Origin: a virus
Direction: 5' to 3' (one strand)
Length of the DNA: 64,000 nt
Virus record (IMG/VR): IMGVR_UViG_3300017763_000002
Location: 1-64,000 of that record
Under the pieces are notes generated by a model that made no database searches, was not told the DNA's origin, and worked only from the letters and a program-made list of their open reading frames with translations. Below, piece after piece: positions 6,159 through 11,591 of the stretch (its first letter is position 1; every line of letters starts with the position of its first letter). The position numbers and the translations under genes are program-made.

Positions 6159-6359
6159 TTATTGAAAGATGACATTGAAACGAAACTGATTGAGACCTTC
6201 GTCTCGCATGATTCTATTGAGATGAGATTCGCTTGAAGCGGTGCGAACTCGTGGGCGATCGTTGCCATCTGAGTCGATGCCTTGATCGAAGATTTTGACA
6301 GCCCAATGGGTTGACCACTTTTTTATTCTTACTTGTGTAACTTTGTTATTCTTAATCAT
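6159..6359 (-). CDS. Small basic protein, 66 aa
   Basis: No family recognised. It begins MIKNNKVTQVRIKKWSTHWA and has an all-beta look (VRIKKW, WAVKIFDQG, RVRTAS). It has an ideal leaderless promoter. The 93-aa ORF starts 4 nt after its stop, so the two form a pair. Confidence 0.72.
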   Translation of the reverse strand: MIKNNKVTQVRIKKWSTHWAVKIFDQGIDSDGNDRPRVRTASSESHLNRIMRDEGLNQFRFNVIFQ

Positions 6360-6365
6360 ATTTAC

Positions 6366-6394
6366 AATCTAATCTATTTTTTACTAAAAGTCAA
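6366..6394 (-). promoter_or_regulatory. Type I promoter for the 6359 gene
   Basis: TTGACT (6394-6389), 17 nt, TAGATT (6371-6366), 6 nt, ATG at 6359. Confidence 0.9.
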
Positions 6395-6582
6395 GCTTTT
6401 TTTACATTATTTTTCATTGCAATTTTGTTTTGCAAATCCCATTCGGAAAGCCATGCCTTATTTTGTTGCAACAAGCTTTCGGCTTGCTCGCGAACTACGG
6501 CATTTTTCTCGCTGAGAATGATATCAACTAGGTCGTTGATGTCGGCTTTAACTTTTTTGATGAGTTGAATTCCTTTATCCAT
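6391..6582 (-). CDS. Small helical protein, 63 aa
   Basis: Helical, starting MDKGIQLIKKVKADINDLVD with two predicted amphipathic helices and a basic tail ending VKKA-stop. The TGA is part of the next gene's -35 box. It has an ideal type I promoter. No family recognised. Confidence 0.72.
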   Translation of the reverse strand: MDKGIQLIKKVKADINDLVDIILSEKNAVVREQAESLLQQNKAWLSEWDLQNKIAMKNNVKKA

Positions 6583-6588
6583 ATATAT

Positions 6589-6617
6589 AATCTAAGGGAA
6601 AAACCGGAGTAAGTCAA
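6589..6617 (-). promoter_or_regulatory. Type I promoter for the 6582 gene
   Basis: TTGACT (6617-6612), 17 nt, TAGATT (6594-6589), 6 nt, ATG at 6582. Confidence 0.9.
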
Positions 6618-6640
6618 CTTTTATTTCACTTACCTTTTAG

Positions 6641-6710
6641 CTATTTTATTGCACAATCCTTTTTTTGACCCTGTGGATTTTTTGCAAATCCTTGATTATG
6701 TGTTACTTAG
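6641..6710. repeat. Palindromic intergenic repeat, copy E
   Basis: Right half GATTTTTTGCAAATCCTTG with terminal TTACTTAG that includes the stop codon of the 6707 gene; an inner hairpin GGATTT/AAATCC. The left half (6641-6669) is identical over 29 bp to copy D. Confidence 0.7.
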
Positions 6711-7015
6711 AACACAAGTGATTCTATGTTTTGATTAGGCACGGCAAACCAGTCGGATGGTTGAATTTTATGACCATTTAAGACAGGCTCAAAGTTGACC
6801 TGATGAACTCCGGCATTGACTATTCCGTTTACTCGCTCGCGAGTGGTTGGTGTGTTCCAGCCAGCAAGTGACCATATGACGAAACCGCTTGCGTCTCGTT
6901 TCACAATGGCGTTGCCATGTAGCCAAACGGTGTTTCCGTCTGTGCGTGTGTTGCCAACGGTCAAAGGTTGGCGGGATTCAAAGGCTGATTTGATTTGTTG
7001 TGTTACTTTTCTCAT
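6707..7015 (-). CDS. Conserved phage protein, 102 aa
   Basis: Belongs to a small protein type common in phages, recognised by TDGNTVWLHGNAIVKRD, then SLAGWNTPTTRERVNGI. Its role is not known. The N-terminus is a basic helix (MRKVTQQIKSAFESRQPL) and the C-terminus has a DWFAVP segment. It is the third gene of the 7409-6707 leftward unit, 18 nt after the previous stop, and ends in palindrome copy E. Confidence 0.8.
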   Translation of the reverse strand: MRKVTQQIKSAFESRQPLTVGNTRTDGNTVWLHGNAIVKRDASGFVIWSLAGWNTPTTRERVNGIVNAGVHQVNFEPVLNGHKIQPSDWFAVPNQNIESLVF

Positions 7016-7033
7016 TTTATATTTATTGAAGGT

Positions 7034-7219
7034 TTACATGTCGAATTGACTATGGTAGCCATAGTCGATATCCTCTTGATCGGGGAATTCATTTAAGGCA
7101 AGCAAATCGTCAAGTTCGATTTGGGCGTTTATTACTTCCTGCTGAGCTTGAACATGTCCAAGTTCGGCAATCGGCGTTTGAGTCTTGATGATCTCTTTTA
7201 GTTCTGTTATTCTATCCAT
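7034..7219 (-). CDS. Small acidic coiled-coil protein, 61 aa
   Basis: Start placed at 7219 because the ATG overlaps the end of the upstream gene by 8 nt (ATGGATAG), typical of coupled genes here. The peptide begins MDRITELKEIIKTQTPIAEL and has a Gln/Glu-rich helical middle and an acidic, Tyr-containing tail (DQEDIDYGYHSQFDM). No family recognised. Confidence 0.68.
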   Translation of the reverse strand: MDRITELKEIIKTQTPIAELGHVQAQQEVINAQIELDDLLALNEFPDQEDIDYGYHSQFDM

Positions 7220-7409
7220 GATTTGAGATGATTGGCAATTCTGCTTGGCGAAGGTCGCTGGTCTTGTAATCCCAAACAACTTCGTTTTGTTGTATGTTGC
7301 GAGCGATCTCCATTGCTTGAGCGTGGGTCTTTGCGTTGTCTACGATTTTACCAAAGAGTCTTACATCGAACCAATTGGTAAAGTTTGGGTTTTTATCTAC
7401 ATTAATCAT
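7212..7409 (-). CDS. Hypothetical protein, 65 aa
   Basis: First gene of a three-gene leftward unit (7409-6707). It begins MINVDKNPNFTNWFDVRLFG and has a helical KTHAQAMEIARNIQQ segment followed by VVWDYKTS, an alpha/beta look. Type I promoter upstream, with 8 nt between -10 and ATG. No family recognised. Confidence 0.7.
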   Translation of the reverse strand: MINVDKNPNFTNWFDVRLFGKIVDNAKTHAQAMEIARNIQQNEVVWDYKTSDLRQAELPIISNHG

Positions 7410-7417
7410 ATTAGTAT

Positions 7418-7445
7418 ATTCTATATATTAGAGGGTGAAAGTCAA
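7418..7445 (-). promoter_or_regulatory. Type I promoter for the 7409 gene
   Basis: TTGACT (7445-7440), 16 nt, TAGAAT (7423-7418), 8 nt, ATG at 7409. Confidence 0.75.
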
Positions 7446-7507
7446 GCCTTTTTATTAAGGATTTTAGTGATGATGAGGATTTTTTCGCGTTCTGTGAGAT
7501 TTGTCAT
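7442..7507 (-). CDS. LTEREKIL micropeptide, copy 2, 21 aa
   Basis: Peptide MTNLTEREKILIITKILNKK plus a final Ala. It shares LTEREKIL and the Lys-Ala end with the peptide at 5343-5420, and its TGA also overlaps the next -35 box. A type I promoter lies upstream (7546-7574), here with a leader of about 31 nt. Two independent copies with the same motif and position make coding likely. Confidence 0.58.
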   Translation of the reverse strand: MTNLTEREKILIITKILNKKA

Positions 7508-7545
7508 TTTTATCTTTGTTATATTGTTTATCTTATTATGTATAC

Positions 7546-7574
7546 AACATACCACACCAATCGACAAAAGTCAA
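7546..7574 (-). promoter_or_regulatory. Type I promoter for micropeptide copy 2
   Basis: TTGACT (7574-7569), 17 nt, TATGTT (7551-7546). The ATG is 38 nt beyond the -10 box, so this transcript would have a real leader. Confidence 0.65.
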
Positions 7575-7611
7575 GTATTATTTTACTTTTTTTTACTTTT
7601 TTTTATTATTA

Positions 7612-7691
7612 CCTAAGTCTTTGTGTATCCGGCACTTGTGGAAATTCGACAGGGCAAAAATCTTGCAAACTCTTGCCTATTAACGACTTAG
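7612..7691. repeat. Palindromic intergenic repeat, copy F
   Basis: The arms end in a perfect CTAAGTC (7613-7619) / GACTTAG (7685-7691). The right arm carries TTGCAAACTCTTGCCTATTA. The stop codon of the 7688 gene lies in the terminal GACTTAG. Confidence 0.7.
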
Positions 7692-7912
7692 AAGTCGTCC
7701 ATTAGTAGCTCGTCTAGTGCATAGGTGTCAAGCTCAGGGTCTTGGTAGTCTGCACCGTCGGGCGTGCTAGTAGTGCCGCATTCTACTAGATAGTTAGCTA
7801 GATCTTTATAGTGCACGAAACGCCTAGCAAGCTTGTATAAGCCTTCGTCGTTGCCTAGCCATAGGGCTACATTCCAAGTAACCCAGTTAGACCAACCATT
7901 ATACCCTTCCAT
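7688..7912 (-). CDS. YNGWSN-type small phage protein, 74 aa
   Basis: Starts MEGYNGWSNWVTWNVALWLG, the signature of a small protein found across many phages and catalogued under a DUF name I cannot confirm. The rest has an LARRFVHYKDLANYLVE helix and an acidic tail (ALDELLMDDF). Function unknown. Its ATG overlaps the stop of the upstream gene (TAATG). Confidence 0.82.
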   Translation of the reverse strand: MEGYNGWSNWVTWNVALWLGNDEGLYKLARRFVHYKDLANYLVECGTTSTPDGADYQDPELDTYALDELLMDDF

Positions 7913-8073
7913 TACTTCGAGGCGTTAACGGGGAAAAGACCATAACGACGAGAGCCGTCATTGTGTGCTATGCGAGAGCGTAGAAGTCGCTCGGCATCAC
8001 GCTGACGCATTGCTATGGATTCGACAACCCAAACGGCACCCGCTTGGTTGAGTATAGATTTAAGTATGTACAT
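7912..8073 (-). CDS. Small basic protein, 53 aa
   Basis: ORF with an AAAGG-like ribosome-binding site, between the 8088 and 7688 genes. It starts MYILKSILNQAGAVWVVESI and continues with a basic RQRDAERLLRSRIAHN helix and a GSRRYGLFP motif. The stop shares its last base with the next ATG. No family recognised. Context as middle gene of a three-gene operon supports it. Confidence 0.65.
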   Translation of the reverse strand: MYILKSILNQAGAVWVVESIAMRQRDAERLLRSRIAHNDGSRRYGLFPVNASK

Positions 8074-8087
8074 TATTAGCCTTTCGT

Positions 8088-8384
8088 TTAGGATTCAAAG
8101 ATGTCACGCATTGCACCGCTTACGCAATTCATATCTGTTAGATTTTCGTCACTATCAAAGTCATCGTCTTCTTCTGCTTCGACTGCATCGAGAGATTCAA
8201 ACTCTCCTTCGATATCACGCTCGGATGCGTGTTGTATGCCATGCTCAAGAGTAAACTCCTCGTTTGCGATTTCTTCCTCAAGGTCATTGAGTAAGTCAGC
8301 AAACTTGCCTGTGAGTTTGTTGTTGTTCTCATTGGCGAGTTCAACGGCTTTAGCGATTAGAGAGATATTATTATCATTGTTCAT
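8088..8384 (-). CDS. Very acidic protein, 98 aa
   Basis: Start taken at 8384 (MNNDNNISLIAKAVELANEN); an upstream extension would be hydrophobic and would run into the promoter. The protein is one of the most acidic in the window, with a run of Glu and Asp in EAEEDDDFDSDENL. Phage proteins of such charge can be DNA mimics, but there is no direct evidence here. First gene of the 8384-7688 unit. Confidence 0.72.
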   Translation of the reverse strand: MNNDNNISLIAKAVELANENNNKLTGKFADLLNDLEEEIANEEFTLEHGIQHASERDIEGEFESLDAVEAEEDDDFDSDENLTDMNCVSGAMRDIFES

Positions 8385-8392
8385 AGTTATGT

Positions 8393-8420
8393 ATATTATA
8401 TTATATTGAAGTAATTGCAA
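8393..8420 (-). promoter_or_regulatory. Type I-like promoter for the 8384 gene
   Basis: TTGCAA (8420-8415), 16 nt, TAATAT (8398-8393), 8 nt, ATG at 8384. Weaker -35 than its neighbours. Confidence 0.6.
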
Positions 8421-8433
8421 GAAAAAAGTGCGA

Positions 8434-8547
8434 TTATGCGAAAGTTTTTTTATGCTTTGCCTTGCGTGGAAGCATCTTATTCTTTAGCTTGTGAGGTCTT
8501 GCCTTAGTGAAGACCATCGGTATTCTAACTTTAATTTTCTTATTCAT
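8434..8547 (-). CDS. Small very basic peptide, 37 aa
   Basis: Begins MNKKIKVRIPMVFTKARPHK and ends RKAKHKKTFA; about 40% Lys/Arg/His. An ideal type I promoter (17-nt spacer, 6 nt to ATG) sits upstream, which is the main support. The composition resembles a ribosomal-type or nucleic-acid-binding peptide. It is the first gene of the leftward block, next to the GC-rich inverted repeat at 8614-8688. Confidence 0.6.
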   Translation of the reverse strand: MNKKIKVRIPMVFTKARPHKLKNKMLPRKAKHKKTFA

Positions 8548-8553
8548 AGATAC

Positions 8554-8582
8554 AATCTATCAAACAAATGCCTAAAAGTCAA
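8554..8582 (-). promoter_or_regulatory. Type I promoter for the 8547 peptide
   Basis: TTGACT (8582-8577), 17 nt, TAGATT (8559-8554), 6 nt, ATG at 8547. Confidence 0.88.
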
Positions 8583-8613
8583 CAAAAACATTCAACTGTT
8601 TTACTGCACTATA

Positions 8614-8688
8614 CCCCCACCCCCGGTGACCCTACCCCTTTTGTGAATTAGAATCTCTAAACAGATCAGAAAATCCGGCGGGGGGTGG
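8614..8688. repeat. GC-rich inverted repeat with G-quadruplex motif
   Basis: Four C-runs of 5, 5, 3 and 4 bases (8614-8638) give, on the minus strand, a canonical G-quadruplex pattern with loops of 2, 5 and 1 nt. A G-rich complement, GGCGGGGGGTGG, lies at 8677-8688, so the strands can also form a hairpin with a loop of about 40-50 nt. It stands out in AT-rich DNA and separates the leftward small-gene block from rightward genes. Confidence 0.7.
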
Positions 8689-8754
8689 TATTTTTCAATA
8701 TCGAAAACAAAATTAAAATTATACAAATTAGCTTGGCCCAAAAAAATCCACGGG

Positions 8755-8765
8755 GTGTATTTACA
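8755..8765 (+). promoter_or_regulatory. Type II promoter motif before 8769
   Basis: GTGTATTTACA, 14 nt from the G to the ATG. A possible -35-like TTGGCC lies 17 nt before the -10. Confidence 0.45.
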
Positions 8766-8768
8766 TAC

Positions 8769-9023
8769 ATGCCCGACGAACAAGACATGATATGGCTAAA
8801 AGGAATGCAATTAAAATTAAAAGGATGCGAGGCTAAAAACAGCGATATGAAATTTTTAATTAAATTAATGCAAGACGAATTAAACAAAACAAAACAATAC
8901 ATTCATTCAGAATGCCGCCGACCTGACTTTGAGTATTCAAAGCACGTTGACATGGCATTGTCGTGGACACCTAGAAAAAGAAAAAGAATAGTTACTCAAA
9001 TAAAAAATGAAATTAAAACGTAA
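8769..9023 (+). CDS. Hypothetical protein, 84 aa
   Basis: Start placed at MPDEQDMIWLKGMQLKLKG because a GTGTATTTA promoter-like motif lies just upstream and an N-terminal extension would read through the promoter. The protein is helical with a basic C-terminus (TPRKRKRIVTQIKNEIKT). No family recognised. It overlaps the kinase-nucleotidyltransferase gene by 17 nt, so they are probably co-expressed. Confidence 0.68.
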   Translation: MPDEQDMIWLKGMQLKLKGCEAKNSDMKFLIKLMQDELNKTKQYIHSECRRPDFEYSKHVDMALSWTPRKRKRIVTQIKNEIKT

Positions 9024-9816
9024 AATATTGATTATGGGGTTGCCCGGTGCAGGTAAGACCTCTCTCGCTGAACTTTTAGTGCCTGCCTTAGGCGCTGTAT
9101 GGTTTAACGCTGACGCAATTCGTCAGGAAATACATAAAGATCTTGGATTTTCTGAGGAAGATAGAATAGAACACGCTCGTAGATTGGGAAAATTAAGTGA
9201 CTGGGCTGCCATGGGGGGTAACTTTGTGGTTTCAGATTTTTGCTGCCCAACAAAAGAAACTCGAGAAGTTTTTGAAGCTGATTTTACCATATGGGTGGAC
9301 AGGATTATGGAGGGCCGTTACGAAGATACAAACAAAATGTTTGAACGCCCTATGAATTACGACATTAGACTAACAGACGGCAGTCCAGAAGAATGGCTCG
9401 GAAAGGTTCTTAAAAAAATATACGAAACTGAAAAATGGGACAATCAAGCTCCGACAGCGCTTTTAATTGGAAGATACCAACCGTTTCACATTGGGCATAA
9501 AACGCTGGTTAATGAGGCTATTAAAAGAGTCGGTCAATGCTGTATTGCACTAAGAGATGTTGCAGGTACAGACGAAAGCAATCCTTATGATTTTGAAAAA
9601 GTTAAACTTGAAATCGAGAAAGCTTGCCTTGAGTTCGGAGATAAAATAAAAGTCGTTGAGCTTCCAAATATCACAGACGTATTTTATGGAAGGGGCGTAG
9701 GATATAATATCGAACAACTTGAACTTAGTAAAGAAATGCAGGATGTTTCAGCAACAAAGATTAGATCGGGACAAATTGGCCAAGACGGCAAACCTACTGG
9801 CAAGAGACCTGAGTAG
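9007..9816 (+). CDS. P-loop kinase / NMN-type adenylyltransferase fusion
   Basis: 269 aa with two domains. Residues about 7-140 form a P-loop kinase like adenylylsulfate kinase: Walker A GLPGAGKTS (11-19), then FNADAIRQEIHKDLGFS and VVSDFCCP. Residues about 148-260 form a nucleotidyltransferase: GRYQPFHIGHKTL with the HxGH catalytic motif near 160, and a C-terminal SATKIRSGQ matching the family's ISSTxxR. HxGH enzymes of this type adenylylate nicotinamide mononucleotide or similar substrates. Related fusions in large phages are linked to NAD metabolism. A role in NAD salvage or repair is inference; the substrate cannot be read from sequence. Confidence 0.85.
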   Translation: MKLKRKILIMGLPGAGKTSLAELLVPALGAVWFNADAIRQEIHKDLGFSEEDRIEHARRLGKLSDWAAMGGNFVVSDFCCPTKETREVFEADFTIWVDRIMEGRYEDTNKMFERPMNYDIRLTDGSPEEWLGKVLKKIYETEKWDNQAPTALLIGRYQPFHIGHKTLVNEAIKRVGQCCIALRDVAGTDESNPYDFEKVKLEIEKACLEFGDKIKVVELPNITDVFYGRGVGYNIEQLELSKEMQDVSATKIRSGQIGQDGKPTGKRPE

Positions 9817-9893
9817 TTTTGTCCCATTTTGGGCTGTAAGCCCTTTATTATTCATGTGTTTAATTGGCATAAAGATTGCAATACTATGTTTAT

Positions 9894-10265
9894 ATGAAAA
9901 ATTCACTAATAACTAACTTCTTGGGCGAGCCCAGCTTGCTCAGCGCGATGGATTCAATTATTGATTACAGTGTTGACTCCTATAAATATAGAACAACTCT
10001 AGAAAAAAAAGACAATGGGTATATCGTAACCGCTCAAGTTCCTGGAATGTCAAAAGAAGACATCTCTATTAAATTAGAAGATTCCGTGCTCAAAATAACT
10101 GGAGAAAAACAAGTTAATGAAAGCATGACTACATCTATTAATAAAGACTTCACTATAAGTAGTAGTATTAATACAAGCAAAATCGAAGCTAAGGTTGAAA
10201 ATGGTATACTTAACGTTTTTATTCCTCAAAAAGAAAATAAATCAAAAAAAATTCCAATTAATTGA
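9894..10265 (+). CDS. Small heat-shock protein (Hsp20 family)
   Basis: 123 aa, start chosen at the ATG at 9894 rather than a TTG upstream. Residues about 30-120 are an alpha-crystallin domain: YRTTLEKKDNGYIVTAQVPG, MSKEDISIKLEDSVLKITGE and the late strand ENGILNVFIPQKE, with the family's A/G-x-L-x-V pattern as GILNVFIP. It ends KSKKIPIN, an IxI-like tail that would pack on neighbouring subunits. Phage Hsp20 proteins occur in cyanophages and are thought to assist virion assembly. Seen alone here after the kinase fusion. Confidence 0.93.
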   Translation: MKNSLITNFLGEPSLLSAMDSIIDYSVDSYKYRTTLEKKDNGYIVTAQVPGMSKEDISIKLEDSVLKITGEKQVNESMTTSINKDFTISSSINTSKIEAKVENGILNVFIPQKENKSKKIPIN

Positions 10266-10398
10266 TCCAAGTATAGTTCTAGATCGTTATCTATCTCACT
10301 ATGCTATCTAATAAACAATGTTTGAATCTGGCCAAATTTATGGTTTCTGTAATTTTTACTGCAATCAGCTCAATGGTAACCTATTTGAATTCAATGGT

Positions 10399-11007
10399 TT
10401 AATCGTTTTTGTACATTAACGATTGATATTCAACCATAATTTCTCGATAACCATGCTTTTTTAGATAAGGAATACTGTAAGTACTCTTAGAATCTCCCTC
10501 TGGAGTGTGAACGTCGTCGTGAAGAATAAGCGATTCTTTAGAAAGTAAATCATTTTCTAAAGCGTACTTAACATCTTTCAAGTGTTCAAGGCAAGCTTCT
10601 TCTCCACTTTCTAGATGATCCATATATAACAAGTCAATCTGATTTGGTTTTGGAAGAGATTCAAGAAAAACTTCTGCTGTAGATTCATACAGAATAACAT
10701 TAGGATTATTTTCGCACATTTTTCTAGCAACAAATATTGCTTCAGGCAAAGGATCCACAGAATATATTGTGGCTTGAGGTAAATTGTCCGCAAAAACCTT
10801 AGTAAAGCATCCCGCGCCCCAGTCCCAAACTGAGGGATCTTCATCGTAATGCTCGATGTCGGTGGTAAATATTTGCTGTCTAAATGATCTCGTAGTCCCA
10901 AGTTCAACAATATTTAATTCCCCACGCGTATCCAATATTTCTTTGCATAATTCGAATGTCTTCTTAAATGTATTTCGTCTTCTTCCCAGAAACTCTTCGT
11001 ATTTCAT
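10399..11007 (-). CDS. Class I SAM-dependent methyltransferase
   Basis: 202 aa. The Rossmann fold begins with NIVELGTTRSF, then a second glycine-containing motif WDWGAGCFTKVFA, the acidic YSVDPLPEAI after strand 2, and IDLLYMDHLES after strand 4. The end has LILHDDVHTPEGDS, an acid/His loop typical of Methyltransf_24-type proteins. Substrate is unknown; neighbours are two further methyltransferases and several glycosyltransferases, which suggests glycan methylation. It starts 2 nt after the stop of the TylF-like gene and is likely in one operon with it. Confidence 0.8.
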   Translation of the reverse strand: MKYEEFLGRRRNTFKKTFELCKEILDTRGELNIVELGTTRSFRQQIFTTDIEHYDEDPSVWDWGAGCFTKVFADNLPQATIYSVDPLPEAIFVARKMCENNPNVILYESTAEVFLESLPKPNQIDLLYMDHLESGEEACLEHLKDVKYALENDLLSKESLILHDDVHTPEGDSKSTYSIPYLKKHGYREIMVEYQSLMYKND

Positions 11008-11009
11008 AA

Positions 11010-11591
11010 TTATTTTTTGTAGATTTGACCTATTCCTGTGTTTCTTGGGGTTTCCCAGGTTTCGCCATAAGGGTCACAAGCTTTTTTAACACCTGGGCAC
11101 TTATGAAAACCATAATCATGAGTCAATATCTTGCCTCCAGGAACTACTTTATCATAAAAATGATTTAAGCAAGCTTTAGTGGGTATATAATGATCTAAGT
11201 CTAACCATAAAACAGCAATATTATTTACGTTAACTGATTGTATTGTATTTTCATCTATAAACATTGGGTATGTTCGCGGCACTTTAATATTGTTTTTTGT
11301 AAAATTATCTATCCATTTATCCAGCCCTCCAGCGTTGAACTCTCCTGCAAAGCATGGGTTTTCACACATATCTTCTTCTGCTGGTGGCGCTAAACCTTCA
11401 AACGAATCAATAGCGTGGTATTCTCGTTCTGGAGAAGTTAAAGTCATTGACATTACATCTCCTCCTAAATATGTGCCAGCAATAACAACATTACCTTGAG
11501 GAGCGAAAGCAACAGTATTAATTAGATGATTGATTTCATATACAGTAAGAGCAGTATATTCTTTAATTTGATTATATATATTGTTTGTCAT
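11010..11591 (-). CDS. TylF/MycF-type sugar O-methyltransferase
   Basis: 193 aa, start at the ATG that shares an ATGA overlap with the upstream gene. Visible motifs are VVIAGTYLGGDVMSM (SAM-binding glycine loop), YHAIDSFEGLAPPAEED, VLWLDLDHYIPTKACLNHFY and VVPGGKILTHDYGFHKCPGV. This pattern matches macrocin O-methyltransferase (TylF/MycF), metal-dependent enzymes that methylate hydroxyls on sugars. The DLD and HDY motifs would supply metal ligands. Fits modification of a glycan made by the neighbouring glycosyltransferases. Confidence 0.85.
   Translation of the reverse strand: MTNNIYNQIKEYTALTVYEINHLINTVAFAPQGNVVIAGTYLGGDVMSMTLTSPEREYHAIDSFEGLAPPAEEDMCENPCFAGEFNAGGLDKWIDNFTKNNIKVPRTYPMFIDENTIQSVNVNNIAVLWLDLDHYIPTKACLNHFYDKVVPGGKILTHDYGFHKCPGVKKACDPYGETWETPRNTGIGQIYKK

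Noticed and set aside
1281-7691. Palindromes A-F as a CRISPR array or as classical terminators
   Set aside because: They are spread over 6 kb with genes between them, too divergent for CRISPR repeats, and lack a 3' T-run after the hairpin on either strand in most copies; true terminators with T-runs already precede A and B.
9007-9816. Reading the fusion as an ATP sulfurylase/APS kinase that supplies PAPS to the sulfotransferase
   Set aside because: The kinase half resembles APS kinase, but the second domain has HxGH and a SATKIR end as in NMN-type enzymes and is much smaller than ATP sulfurylase. The idea is not excluded for the kinase half.
10318-10419. Possible 33-aa peptide between Hsp20 and the first methyltransferase
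   Set aside because: It overlaps the end of the convergent methyltransferase, has no clear promoter or ribosome-binding site, and no relative in the window.
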